This document shows, piece after piece, positions 49,876 to 61,116 of a stretch of DNA of 64,000 nucleotides; positions within the stretch are counted from its first letter, which is position 1; the number at the start of each line of letters is the position of its first letter. Made by a program: the position numbers and the translations under genes. The notes under the pieces were generated by a model. The model saw only the letters and a program-made list of their open reading frames with translations. It did no database searches and was not told where the DNA came from. Origin of the DNA: Pyrus communis (taxonomy: Eukaryota; Streptophyta; Magnoliopsida; Rosales; Rosaceae); the NCBI RefSeq assembly GCF_963583255.1, contig NC_084807.1, forward strand, positions 15,399,072 to 15,463,071, read 5' to 3'.

Positions 49876-49917
49876 GTCTAAGGAGTCTTTCTGTATTTTC
49901 TTCTCTATGCTGCTTTA

Positions 49918-51761
49918 GACCAAACCCAACACTGGATTATTTGCCAAATTTCCCCATTTATTCCCCCCCCTCGGCTCAAATCCAACCCAACCTATATCTT
50001 TGGGCTAAAAGCCAAAAGCTAAACCTAGGCCAAATTCCGCCCAAAAATTAGCCCAGGATTCTATGTGGGCCCCACCGAATCAAGTGAAACCCAGCATTTG
50101 TGCACCAAACCCCCTCCCACCCACTCGCCAAACGTGCACGACGCATAACCTTTTAGGCAGCAAGGGCCCCACCCATATCAGCCTGTCGGCCACGTTCCCC
50201 AGGTGCCCTAACATCTAGTTTGATCCAAAGGTCGCGATCAACAAGCCGTTGGTTGATCCAACGGCCTAGATTCAATTTTTTTTTTGTTTTTATATTTATA
50301 TATTATTGAATCCAACGGCTGAGATCGAATATAATCAAATCTAACGAAAAAAAAAGATCTAATGGCCCAAATTTAAATCCAACGGCTAAAATAGTTTTTA
50401 AAAAAAATTATTTAACTCAAAATTCACCCAACAACTTTATAAATGCCTATGTATTTGTTCAAACATCCATACAAAACTCACTTTTCTCCTACAATTCTTC
50501 CCATTTCTAAATTTTTCAAGATGTTAAGAGTGCATATTAGAGGTCGTAATTGGACTTGTGAGGAAGATGTTGCTTTATACTTGGCATGGGTTTCCATTAG
50601 CGAAGATGGTGCAGTTGGCACAAATCAAAATAAAAAGGTTTTGTGGGATAAAATCATTGAAAAGTTCCATGAAAACTACAACGGCAGTGGGTGGGAAGGT
50701 GGTGGTGTTTACGATCAATGGAAGACTATCAACAAAGCATGCACTTTATGGAAGGGAAGTTTGGAGAGAGTCATGGTTGGCATGGCTAGTGGAAGGAGCG
50801 CCGCAGAAATTATGAGTTTTTTTTATATTTTATTTTTCATGTACATAATATTATTTTTCAACTAATTGTTTTTATGTATTTTTTGCATAGGGTGACAAAG
50901 CAATGGAAATTTACAAGACAAGAGTAACACCAAAAAATCAACCTTTTAAGTGGCATCATGCTTGGGACGTCCTCAAGGATTGTCCAAGGTGGGCAACCAA
51001 TGCTGAACAACAATGGGGAAGATTATTTCAACGTGAAGCCACACCAACAAATGATGGAGATGAAGGTGTCAATGAAGGTGTCAATGAAATGACCTCAACT
51101 TCTTCTTTTGCAAGGCCCCCGGGAAGAGATAAGCAAAAGAAAGCGAAGAGAAAAGGGAAGTCCCAAGATCCGATGAGTACATGCATTGCTACCGAATTTG
51201 CAAGATTGAGCGAAACCCATAGAGCTCGCCAAGAAGAAGTGGCCCAAATGCGTTTGCAAATGAAAGAAGAAAAGGATAGGGAGCAAGATAGGTTCGAAAT
51301 TAATTTCATCATGGATGACCTCAACAAATACACTCCAGAGAGGAAGAAGTTCTTACATGGTAAGCAAAAGGAAATTTTGCGAACATATGCCACAAGGAGT
51401 ATATTTCAAGATGATAAATCATCTCAACCCTATATCCCAAGTCCACCACTAAGTCAAGATGGTGGATATCATTATTAAGTTTATGAATTATCGATTGTAT
51501 TAAGTTTATGTGGTTTATGTGGTTTATTAATTGTCGTTTGTATTAAGTGTATGTACTTTATTAATTGTCGTGTGTATTAAATTTATGGCTTATTAATTAT
51601 TGTTTCTATTAATCTAGATGCCTTCAATAATTCAAACGGCATTCAATAATTTATCCAACGTACTAGACAAAAGACTTTGCACAAGAAGACACTTCAATTT
51701 ATTACTAGAAAATACCAACATAGTACACTTAGAATTATTACATAAAATAGCAACATAGCAC
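49918..51761 (+). mobile_element. PIF/Harbinger element 2, transposase part lost
   Basis: It starts TTA + GACCAAACCCAACACTGG, like element 1. It keeps ORF1 and the following spacer. It stops abruptly at AACATAGCAC (51761), where an LTR begins; element 1 continues there into its transposase. Confidence 0.75.
50521..51478 (+). CDS. Harbinger element 2 ORF1 protein, two exons, about 292 aa
   Basis: The probable exons are 50521-50811 and 50891-51478. Exon 1 has a Myb/SANT-like domain (WTCEEDVALYLAWVSISEDG, then WDKIIEKFHENYN and VYDQWKTINKACTLWKG). Exon 2 has GDKAMEIYKTRV, an RPPGRDKQKKAKRKGK basic patch and a Glu/Arg-rich coiled region, ending DGGYHY. In PIF/Harbinger elements this protein binds DNA and assists the transposase. 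The expected donor reads ATGAGT rather than GT; element 1 has GTAAGC at the same place. Without splicing the frame ends at 50865. Both reading frames are otherwise intact. Confidence 0.7.
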
Positions 51762-52579
51762 TGATCCGAGATTTATACGCACACAAATTAAACCCTCTTT
51801 TTGACAATTGTAGTATAGGTATAAGTAAGGATCGTTCTAGACCGGGGATTAGGAAGGATTGCAAATCACTTGGAAACTGACTCAAAAACGTAAAATAAAG
51901 TTTAAAACACTAAACTAGACTCAAAGAATGCAAAACTAAACACTTAAAACACTAAAACAAATCAAAAGACTCAAAACTGCCCCAAAACACTCAAAACTGC
52001 CTTAAAAACACTTTCTGGGCAGTTTTGAGCACTTTGGTGAATTTGGACGAATTTGTGTAACAAATTGAATCAAAACTCTTATAAACACAAACTAAGACAC
52101 TTTCTAACTAAATTGGACAATAAAGTAAAGGGGGATTGAGTTTTGGACGAAATTAAACTAAATGCACAGATTGCAATTTAAAACAGAATGTAAATATGAA
52201 TTTGTGATAGAATTAAATGGATGGGAAGCTAGCTAAGGGGTTCATCTCCACACATGTTATACTTGCATATAAAACGATTTCCAATTGCTTTTCAATAAAC
52301 CATGAATTCTCAACACCCCAGATGAACCGTGAATTGCACTAATTAACCCTCAGATTTTCCTAACGTTATTGAATTGGATGATTGCATACGACAACCCAAA
52401 GCATTCCCCACAAGTTCCCTATATGAACTGCATAATAGAGATACAAGTAAGAATCATTAAGTTCTTTGAAAACCATAAGCATTGACGAAGCACTCGTTAC
52501 TATGAACTGCATGAAACTTATGCCAAGAATTTACTTAACGCAATTGAGCTCATCAACTTTTACTACTTGTGAATATAAG
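51762..52579 (-). repeat. Athila-type LTR fragment (B1/A2 family)
   Basis: It begins TGATCCGAGATTTATACGC, the reverse of an LTR 3' end, and matches the B1 LTR tail including the AAACTGCCTTAAAAACACT part. It is cut at GAATATAAGT. Confidence 0.85.
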
Positions 52580-52804
52580 TCAAATTTTAGCCCAAAAACA
52601 TAATATGTCAAATTTTAGTCCAAAAGCCCAAAAACATTTAGGGATTCCCGATTTGTCCCGAAATCCCGAAATTATTTCGGGATTCCCGAAAATATTCCCG
52701 AAAATTTGGTTTGGGATTGGTATTGAATTTGGGATTCCCAAAAATTTCGGTTTGGGAATCGGGACAAGGGTTTCGGTATGGGATCCCATACCGAACCACC
52801 CCTA
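52580..52804. repeat. Possible hAT element end
   Basis: Dense inverted motifs of the TTCGGGATTCCCGAA type, ending CCGAACCACCCCTA, resemble hAT terminal regions. No coding sequence, and the other end was not found. Confidence 0.35.
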
Positions 52805-53151
52805 TGTGTGTGGTGGAATATAAAGTAAATAAGAACAATATTTACGAGGTTCGGCAAGTGTGCCTACGTCCTCGGGGTAGCAGTAGCACTTTCTTTCATT
52901 GTGTAAAATAATAGGAATACAAAGATAACTCTCAATATATATTTCTCTCTACCTCTCTAGACTTTGCATAGCTTACATGAATATCTCTATTTGTGTTGTT
53001 CTCTCCAATGATGCAAATATACGTTTCTATATATAGGTTGCTCATGCCTTTCAACCTAACAAACCTACCAAGACACTTTCTTTGACAATTTTGTAAACTT
53101 ATGGTCATTGTTGGTTGCTCACATTTACAATCGGCATTCACACCATTTACA
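52805..53151 (-). repeat. Short Copia 3' LTR
   Basis: On the minus strand it starts TGTAAATGGTG after a PPT-like CCAAAGGGAGTAT. It has a TATATATAG box near 53029 and the block CCGAGGACGTAGGCACACTTG before its end. Confidence 0.65.
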
Positions 53152-53636
53152 ATACTCCCTTTGGATGCCCATATATCAATATCGGTTGCCTCATTATAAT
53201 CTTGCTAGGAAAAACTTAGTGGAGAAAATCCTAGTCGAAGAAAAAAGAGTATAACACACATGTGTCTTAGATGCTCCCCCTAATGAGTATCTCCCCTCAT
53301 TCCATATTCTTCAATCTGACCAATTACTAAGTCGATTTAATCTAGTGCTATGCACCAATTTTTGAAATGTACACTTTAGTAGAGATTTGGTGATGAGGTC
53401 TACTAGGTTATCATTGGAACGAATTTGTCTGATTTCAATAACTTTAGACTTTTGAAATTCATGTGTACTAAAAAACTTTGGAGATACGTATATTTGAGAA
53501 ATATGAGAATGTAGCAACAAATGTTTGCTTCGTTGAGCGTTGTAGGATCAATCTATTACCATATGTAAATACAAATTCTTCATGTGAGCAATCTGTATGC
53601 ATGCTAGAGAGATTCAAATTTTACTTGCCCATCAAG
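53152..53636 (-). pseudogene. Copia RNase H C-terminal remnant
   Basis: The frame 53311-53520 has STHEFQKSKVIEIRQIRSND followed by DLITKSLLKCTFQKLVH, the typical end of Copia RNase H in this group. Upstream parts are shifted or stopped. It joins CACTA sequence near 53636. Confidence 0.75.
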
Positions 53637-54121
53637 ACCACACAAAACATCTATTATAACCAAGATAACAAAGTTTTCTAGCATGACAAGAAGATGATAC
53701 ATTCTTCTTGCATATTGGGCATGTCATACAACCCTTAGTACTCTAGCTAGAAATCATTGCATAAGCAGGAAGATCGTTTATAGTCCCACATCAATGATAC
53801 TCACAAGGTGAACATCTCGCTAGTAGACCTATCTTATGTGCGAACACAGTTTCCAATAAATTCTTTACCTTATCGACCAACGGCCGTAAATAAACATCAA
53901 TGGACCTTCTTGGATCCTCGCTAATCAGTAGAGTCATCATCATATATTCTTTCTTCATGTACTTCCAAGGTGATAAATTAAATGCGAAGATCGGCCAAGT
54001 GTTGTGGTGTTGGTTTAGAACCCTTAACTAATTAAATCTGTCAGTGGCAAGTCCCAATCTGACATTCCAGGGCTAAGCTGCAAAATCAGGGTACATCCGA
54101 TCGAACTTTTTTCATGCCTCT
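53637..54121 (-). pseudogene. CACTA (En/Spm) TNP2 transposase remnant, downstream half
   Basis: Minus-strand reading gives degenerate TNP2 features: a WPIFAFNLSPWKYMKKEY segment, IDVYLRPLVDKVKNL, then INDLPAYAMIS and SSCHARKLCYLGYNRCF. Stops and shifts are frequent. The upstream half is at 63019-63930, beyond element D. Confidence 0.75.
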
Positions 54122-56023
54122 TGATAGGAGCATATTTATGCGACTTAAATGGCTTGTTCTCGTACATTTACGTTATGTTTCTTTAGTTATTTTAGTACTT
54201 TAAGCTATTTTCGTGTGTTTGTAGGTCCAAAGGGCTAAAGGAGCAAAAAGATGCATTTTGGAGACTTTTGGAGCACTTTTGGGCTAAGGACGGATAGCTT
54301 ATGCTTGAAGCCAAAGTGTTGGACGAAATTGAAGACCTAATTGGAGCCAAAGTGTTGGAACCTTGTTCTCTTTAGTTTTAGGACATTTAAACCTTTCCTA
54401 ATCCCAATCATGCCATGCATAACACACATCCATTCTAACACATTGTCATTGCACATGCATTTCCTTCATTAGTTAACCCACATGCACTTATCACTTATCA
54501 TCACCACATATCATATCACTTAAATCACTTATCACTTATCATCACCACTTATCATATCATAACCACATATCATATCACTTATCACTTATCACTTAACATA
54601 TCATCCACCTACTTCACCTACAACATCCACCTACTTCACCTACAACATCCACCTACTTCACCTACAACCTCCACTTACTTCACCAACCTCACACACTTAC
54701 TTCACCTACAAATGACATAGCCATATGTTCCCTCCACTACTCCTATAAATACCCTTGCATTCATTCCTTCAGAAACATCTCATTTCATACACAACACATT
54801 ACAAACACATTCTCCATTCCCTAGCCGTGAGCTTCCCATCCATTCCCTTATAATCCAAACACCACTCCTCATCCATTTCCATAATCCCCCAAACCTCACC
54901 TTAGACCTTGTGCTACAACAACGAGGAAGATAAGAGGGCCTAAACGTTCATACAATTCAAGTGTGAGTTGTTGGAATGTTTAGGTGTTTCTTTGATTTCA
55001 AAGTTTAAATTCAATTCTCTTTGTTTTGTACGTATGAGGAATGGAAGAGAAGAGTGCCTAAACGTTCATACAATTCAAGTTTGAGTTGTTGGAATGTTTA
55101 GGTGTTTCTTTGATTTCAAAGTTATGAGGAACTAAACCCCCTTTAGCTAGGGGGTGATTCGAAACTATGTTTATACTTGCAATATGAATTGATTAACTTT
55201 CGTTGGAATTTCATAAGTTGTGGATTCAATTTGTTTAACCGTTTGATTGATAACTTATTTATGAATGTTTATTAAGAATGCGCGCTTAATTTTCATGCAT
55301 GAATATGACACTAGAATATAAGTGAATTTCACCTAATCGTTATGAACTTATATTCACAAGTAGTGGAGGTTGCTTATAAACAATCGCGTTAAATGAATTC
55401 TTGGCACGAGTTTCATGCTCATCATAGTAACGAATGCCTCGTCAACACTTATAGTTTTCATAATGCTTAATGATCTTTGATTGTATCTTTATTGTGCTTT
55501 TCACGTAAAGGACTTTTGGAGAATGTGGTGAATTGCGTTGCGCTAACCCATCCAATTCATTAACTTAAGGAAAACTTGACGGTTAATTTAAGCGGACCTA
55601 ATTAACCCGGGGCGTTGAGTTTCATAATTTATCGAAAGACCAACTGAGAATCAATCTTGTATGCAAGTGTAATATGTGTGGAGAAGAACCCCTTGGCTAT
55701 TCCATCATCCATATTTTCATCACATTTATATTTACGTTTTGCCTTTAATTACAATTTGTGCAATTTAGTTAATTTCGTCAAATCAAACCCCCCCTTTACT
55801 TTCTTGTTCTTTAGTGCTTAGAATCTGTTTAGTTTATGTTTTAAAGTATTTTTGAATTCTTTGAGTCTAGTATAGTGTTTTAAACTTTATTTTACGTTTT
55901 TGAGTCAGTTTCCAAGAGATTTGCAATCCCTCCTAATCCCCGGTCCAGAACGATCCCTACTTATACTTATACTACAATTGTCAAAAAGAGGGTTTAATTT
56001 GTGCGCGTATAATTCTCGCATCA
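54122..56023 (+). repeat. D 5' LTR
   Basis: TG...CA ends. TATAAATA at 54744-54751. A 22-bp repeat with CCACCTACTTCACCTACAA occurs about three times from 54602. CTTATCA-type repeats lie at 54487-54598. It lacks the head duplication of B1. Confidence 0.95.
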
Positions 56024-56028
56024 AATTT

Positions 56029-56047
56029 TGGCGCCGTTGCCGGGGAT
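56029..56047 (+). other. D primer binding site (tRNA-Asp)
   Basis: TGGCGCCGTTGCCGGGGAT, identical to B1 and at the same spacing from the LTR. Confidence 0.9.
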
Positions 56048-56145
56048 TAGAAAATTTGCTAATCCCTTGGATTGTTTGTTTCTGTATTGTCTTTTAGATT
56101 TAGTTTTTTTTTTTTTTTATTTGTGTTTTGTTTGTTAAGAACAAG

Positions 56146-57285
56146 ATGGCACTTAATAATGCTTCTCTTTTCTCACAACTCATGGAAAGGTCCCAAATGC
56201 AAAGAGTTGATATATTTAATCTTCAATCAAGGAATAACGTGTTTTCCAATACTTACAATTCGGATTGGAGTGATCATTCAAACTCTATGTGGTGGGAACC
56301 TCAAAATGCTCAACAAGGAGGATATTGGCAGCCACCACAACCTCATATTCAATATGCCCAACCAAATTTAAGTTCGTCAATAAATTATAACCAAAAGCTT
56401 GATGAATTAATTTGTTTGGTGCAGGGCTTACAAAATCAAGACAATGAGGCTCAACAAGAAGGATATTGGCAGCCGTATGAGGAGTTCTATTCAACGCCTA
56501 TGCAGCCACCACAACCTGCCCAAAGTAATGTAGGTAATTCAAATGATAATGATACGATTTTTCAATTACTTACTACTCTGGAAAAGCAAATTGGGCAGAT
56601 AGCGGAGTTCGAAGGACAATTTTGCGACCAAGGCGAACTCCCTAGTTCAACCATTGCAAATCAGAAGGGAGAATTTGAAACCACCAATGCTATCATGTTG
56701 AGAAGTGACAAGGAGGTTGGAACGGACCCTCAACCATCAAAATCAAATCACAAGGAAGAGGAATACACCCAACCCACGGAAAGGGTGGAAACACCTTTAC
56801 CGGAGGCTCCTATTGCTCCTATGCCATCTAATACAGGTATGGTTGTTCCAAATTTCATTATTTTTAACCCCGTTCCAACAAGTATCCCTATTCCTTGCAG
56901 ATTCATGACTTCCAAGGAAGAAGAAGGTGAAAAAGACATCTTGGAAGCCCTTCCAAAGGTGACAAGTAGGGAATGTCATGAAATCATCAAAGAGGACGTT
57001 CTTGAAACCACAAAATCCAAAGAAGTTAAATTTGATGACATTGGACAAGTCATAACCATCACTTGCAATCTGGCCAAGTCCAATATCCCTGAAACTTTCA
57101 AAGGAGTGGTGTTTGTCATTGAGTTCTTGTCGGACAAAACAAGTAAGTTTTTTTTTCCAAATTCCATTAGATTTTATACTAACTTGCTATTTTTTTTTAA
57201 TCAGGCACCTACACTAGAATTCAAACCAATGCCGGTTCACTTCAAGTATCACCTTCCATTCAAGGACCAATTCCATGCCGTTTGA
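56146..57285 (+). CDS. D gag-like stub ORF, 379 aa
   Basis: The start is chosen to match B1; the frame also allows an ATG at 56128. The order is: an N-terminal Asn/Ser-rich part, two copies of a GGYWQP/EGYWQPYEEFYS segment, LEKQIGQIAEFEGQF near residue 146, LPSSTIANQKGEFE, then NAIMLRSDKEVGTDP, matching the Athila gag/pol linker. An acidic middle follows. The last 27 residues (APTLEFKPMPVHFKYHLPF) resemble the start of Athila pol. An intron-like segment with GTAAGT and TCAG lies at 57143-57204 (62 nt). No capsid, zinc-knuckle or enzyme domain is complete. Fully open, unlike element C. Confidence 0.75.
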   Translation: MALNNASLFSQLMERSQMQRVDIFNLQSRNNVFSNTYNSDWSDHSNSMWWEPQNAQQGGYWQPPQPHIQYAQPNLSSSINYNQKLDELICLVQGLQNQDNEAQQEGYWQPYEEFYSTPMQPPQPAQSNVGNSNDNDTIFQLLTTLEKQIGQIAEFEGQFCDQGELPSSTIANQKGEFETTNAIMLRSDKEVGTDPQPSKSNHKEEEYTQPTERVETPLPEAPIAPMPSNTGMVVPNFIIFNPVPTSIPIPCRFMTSKEEEGEKDILEALPKVTSRECHEIIKEDVLETTKSKEVKFDDIGQVITITCNLAKSNIPETFKGVVFVIEFLSDKTSKFFFPNSIRFYTNLLFFFNQAPTLEFKPMPVHFKYHLPFKDQFHAV

Positions 57286-57293
57286 TTTTATTT

Positions 57294-57298
<5 letters not shown>

Positions 57299-57336
<38 letters not shown>
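57299..57336 (+). repeat. A38 homopolymer
   Basis: Same position as in B1, directly after the gag-like ORF and before the antisense ORF. Confidence 0.95.
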
Positions 57337-57342
<6 letters not shown>

Positions 57343-57374
57343 GAAAGATACTAAACATGGAGAAAGGTGGAGCT

Positions 57375-58046
57375 TCACAAAGGTTGTTTGCGTGAAGCCC
57401 CACTACGAGGCGCAGAAGCGGAAGGCATAGAAGCGGGAGGCATAGAAGCGGGAGACATCGGAGCGGAAGCCATCGGAGCGGGAGGCATCGGAGCTAGAGC
57501 ATTCCAAGCCTCAATACTTGGCCAAGCGCTGGATGACCCAGGAAAAAGGTGCCTCTGGAGATAAGACGCAAGCCTTTGACGGTCACTGTGAATTCGACCC
57601 TCAGATTCTTGCAGCTCATCAAGCTTCCTCTTCATCCCCGACGAATAGTTATTTGCAAGCACATGCAAACTTCTATTCTCGTACTTAAGCTGCTGGATCT
57701 CTTGCTTAAGTCTTTCCACCTCTGCCATCAACGATTCCACTTGGCGGGACCGAGCAAGCAGGCGTTGACCCATGTTGGACACAGAACTCGCACACTGAAC
57801 ACTAAGTGCGAGGGACTCTTGAACGGCCAACTCATCGGACCGTCCTGACAGCAGCCTACTATCTTTTGGAGTGAGGAGGTTTTTAGCTACTATTGTAGCT
57901 GTTGTGGCGTCCTGCATCACAGAGTCTTCACCTGAAAGAGGACCGTTAGAAGATAAAAAAGAAGGGCGCCATACATTACCTTGACGGGGCGCAACCGGAT
58001 CGCTGCTGAGACTCAAATCTAAGCTAAGGTTCGATGAGTTTGCCAT
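57375..58046 (-). CDS. D antisense coiled-coil protein, 223 aa, intact
   Basis: The only uninterrupted copy of the three. It starts at ATG 58046; the same ATG is used in B1 and A2, and a TATA-like CTTTTTATAG box lies about 120 bp upstream. Residues 1-60: Ser/Leu-rich with PRQGNVWRPSFLSSNGPL. Residues 60-100: ESLALSVQCASSVSNMGQRL. Residues 100-160: a strong coiled coil (RQVESLMAEVERLKQEIQQL) and a basic MKRKLDELQESEG segment. Then a tail of about five Met-Pro-Ser/Pro-Ala-Pro/Ser units and a basic end (SRKQPL). No catalytic motif or signal peptide is seen. It is read against the element and may act as a DNA- or RNA-associated oligomer; that is speculation. Confidence 0.8.
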   Translation of the reverse strand: MANSSNLSLDLSLSSDPVAPRQGNVWRPSFLSSNGPLSGEDSVMQDATTATIVAKNLLTPKDSRLLSGRSDELAVQESLALSVQCASSVSNMGQRLLARSRQVESLMAEVERLKQEIQQLKYENRSLHVLANNYSSGMKRKLDELQESEGRIHSDRQRLASYLQRHLFPGSSSAWPSIEAWNALAPMPPAPMASAPMSPASMPPASMPSASAPRSGASRKQPL

Positions 58047-58600
58047 TTTTTTTCAAAAGTGTTCAAAGAGAAGGGGTGGATGGAGTTAAAATTTCACAAA
58101 GGGCCGGAGTCGAGTTTCAGGAATGGGAATTCTTCAGAGTGTGTGTGTTGGGGTGATTGATAGCTCTATAAAAAGCCAAGACGACGCGTCCACCGATTCA
58201 AAGAGCCGGATTTTCCGGCGTAATTTAGGCGACGCTCCCTCGGCTTTTCAGAAAACGCGTTCAACTTTGTCAAAAGATTTCTGACAAAGCTGAAAACACG
58301 TGGAGGCCATCATCGCATCTACACATCTTTAGCCGACAAGCGCAAAGTTCGGCGACGCTTTCTCTGCTTTTCAGAAGACGCGTGCAGCTTTGTCAAAAGG
58401 AGCCGCATCTGCACTACCACGTGTCGTTCAGAAAGCGAAGGGGCGCCTGCTCAGAAATCGAAGAGGCGTATTCAAAGATCGAAGAGGCGCCAATATTTCA
58501 AAGAGCCGGATTTGCGGGATCAAAACGTTTGTCGACAAGGGTAAAAAGTACCACCACTTGATATTATCTCTATATATGTCGACCTTCGTCTTTTATGGCA
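58047..58600. promoter_or_regulatory. D bidirectional promoter-like region
   Basis: CACGTG boxes lie at 58297-58302 and 58418-58423. A 49-bp repeat (58228-58276 and 58351-58399) has GGCGACGCT and GCTTTTCAGAA. A minus-facing TATA (CTATAAAAAG on the plus strand) lies near 58163. A plus-facing CTCTATATATG lies near 58569. Conserved with B1 and, reversed, with A2. Confidence 0.5.
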
Positions 58601-61116
58601 GGGCAAACCTGAAGAAAATGCCCAACTCTCCCTCACCTCTGAGGGCGCACTCCCAGCAAAGCCTTTCAAAATACTCAATTCTTTCTTCTTCCCCAAAGAT
58701 GATACCAGATGCCTGGAGTACATATGACCCAGGAGGAAACGGCGGATTGAAGCATGTGCTGATTCATTCACCGCTTCTTCAAAGCAAAGGTATCTCATAT
58801 CATCAAGGTCAAAAGCAAAAGTATCTCATATCATGCTCTTTCCCTGTCTTTTTCTTTGTCCTTGTTCTTACTTGCATGGCAAAGTAAAAGAAGCAATCAG
58901 CCGGCACTTGGAGTCAGTCTTCCGATCTGGAGCCAACTGCCTGGAATCTATTCCTGATTGCTTACCTAGCGTTGCTCTCGAGTAGTCATCTTCAACGGTT
59001 GTTACACTTCCAGAGAAGGGACCACTCCTGCAAAGATTGAACAAAGAAACAGATAACAGGAGGAAGCTCAGACCTTCGGGGGAAACCAAAAGAACCATCC
59101 TGCTGCCCAGTTCAAGAAGTAGCACAAAGGAAAATCAACGATGGGCAGAAACCAGTTCAAGAGTAAGCCTGTGGAATCACAAAGATCAAAGCCTCAATGC
59201 AATCACCAAGGAGAAGAGGGAATTTACACTCCATAACCAGATTTGCGTCCCTAAACTCTTCTCTTTGTTAATTACATTATGCCATGTTTAATATGTTTAG
59301 TTGCTTTTTGTGTGTTTACTTATGTTTTGTGTGAATCTATGCTTAAAACATTGAGGACAATGTTTGATTTAAGTGTGGGGGGGTAACTAAAGTGTTTTGA
59401 TGCAAATTCGTAGGGTTTTATCCACCATAACTTCTAATGTTGTTCCTTGCTGTTTTAAGGTGTTTTTAAGTTGTTTTAGAGTGTTTTAGTGTGTTTTGTT
59501 TTATAATTCGAAAATCCCATAAAAATTTGAAAAATTGTTTTGAAATACCCAAAAAGAGTTGTTTTAAAAGTCGTTTTTGTGTGTTTGTGTCTTAGGGTAC
59601 CTTCCAACACAATGATAAGGATTTGGTTTATAATTGCATGACGGTTAGAAAGAGTTATAAACATAGAGAAAAGTTTGATTTACTCTTGGTATATGCTTGG
59701 TTATGGTTATAATGTATGACTTCACATGCAATCATAAAAGAAAAATTCGTTTTTGTAACATGCTTGAAGGAAGAAACTCAAACAAACGCTACATCCCTGT
59801 GAGACTCGAGCCATTACTTTCTTTGGAGAGTTATTTTCTGTGATTCTTTATTTTCTAAAGTTGTTGCATGATCTCATTATTCCTTGCTTGGTTGCTACTT
59901 AGAATGCAATTGTATCATGATAGAACTAAATGCTAGAACTCATGCCCATTTCATTCAAAGCATGTTATTGATTTGCATAACACATATTCAAGAAGAAGTT
60001 GTGTAGTGACCACCACCATAGCCAAATAGCCTTACTTCCCATACTTCGTATATGTTGTAAGTTTTAACCCCGTTGAGCCTTGTTTAGCCTTTATTCTTTG
60101 TTTACCCACATTTTCCTCACCTAGCCTAGTTTAGGACAATCCCCACCCTTGTTCTTAAAAGATAGTGAGCATGACTTAATTGAATTCCTTTTGAGTTACA
60201 TTATGAAAGAAAATAAGTGTGGGGGAGAGAATGTTTAAGTGTTTATGTTTTGAGATTCAAAAGAAAAGAAAAAGAAAAGAAAAAAAAAAAAAAAAAAAAG
60301 AGAAAAGAAAGAAAGAAAGAAAAAAGAGCTTAAAAAAAAAAAAAAAAAAAAATGAAAAAAAGTGAAAATGAACTCACGAGCGTTGATGGTTGAAGAAAGG
60401 GTCCAAAAAAGATGAATATGGCCCTAAGTTCTGTGTAATTCCCCCTTGGGTGATCAAAGTTGACTTCTGCATTCTAAAGGAAATTCTAAGTGCCTAATTC
60501 AATACTTTGCTCACTATTGCTTGAAGAACGTTTGTTATCCTTACCTTTCATTTTTAGCCAATTACCCCAAGCCCCGTTACAGCCCTTGACTTCTATATTG
60601 AGTGTTATGTATTTCAATTGTGGAGTTTGAACTTGGTATGAGCTTATGGTGTCACTGGTTCTCGCGTCTAAGTAGTAGCATTCCATTCATGAGATCATAT
60701 CTAAACATGCTTATTAACTCCAGAAAATGCTTTCCTTATTATAACATATGTGAGTGTTCGTCTACATGTTTACATCAATCTTCTCACATATACCTAGTGT
60801 AGGGTGTGTAGTCAGAAAATCTGTGTGAAAAACGAGAGTACATCTAGTAAGAAATTGAGGGAATTCTCTAAGGCATGTTACTACATTCAAAACATGGTTT
60901 TAAATGCTTAATTGTGAACTAGTATGTGGTGACTATGATTAAGAATGTACTTAAGTGTAAAGATGGCTCAAATCTGTGAGAATAATGATTTTTAACTTGT
61001 CATGTGCATTGGAAGTCCCTGATACGATTGTTGGAAGGTGTAGGTTGTGTTTTGTTCTTTTTGTTTTGTTTTTCTGTTTTGCTCGAGGACTAGCAAAAGC
61101 TAAGTGTGGGGGTATT
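58601..61116 (+). other. D noncoding interior with three PPT-like tracts
   Basis: AAGTGTGGGGG occurs at 59371, 60215 and 61102 (the PPT). The ATTGAGGACAATGTTTGAT block is at about 59350. There is a long A-rich stretch at 60258-60360. No credible gene. Confidence 0.8.

Noticed and set aside
58390..58887. Plus-strand ORF of 165 codons in D
   Set aside because: It overlaps the promoter-like repeats and is broken in B1 and A2; no conservation of the frame.
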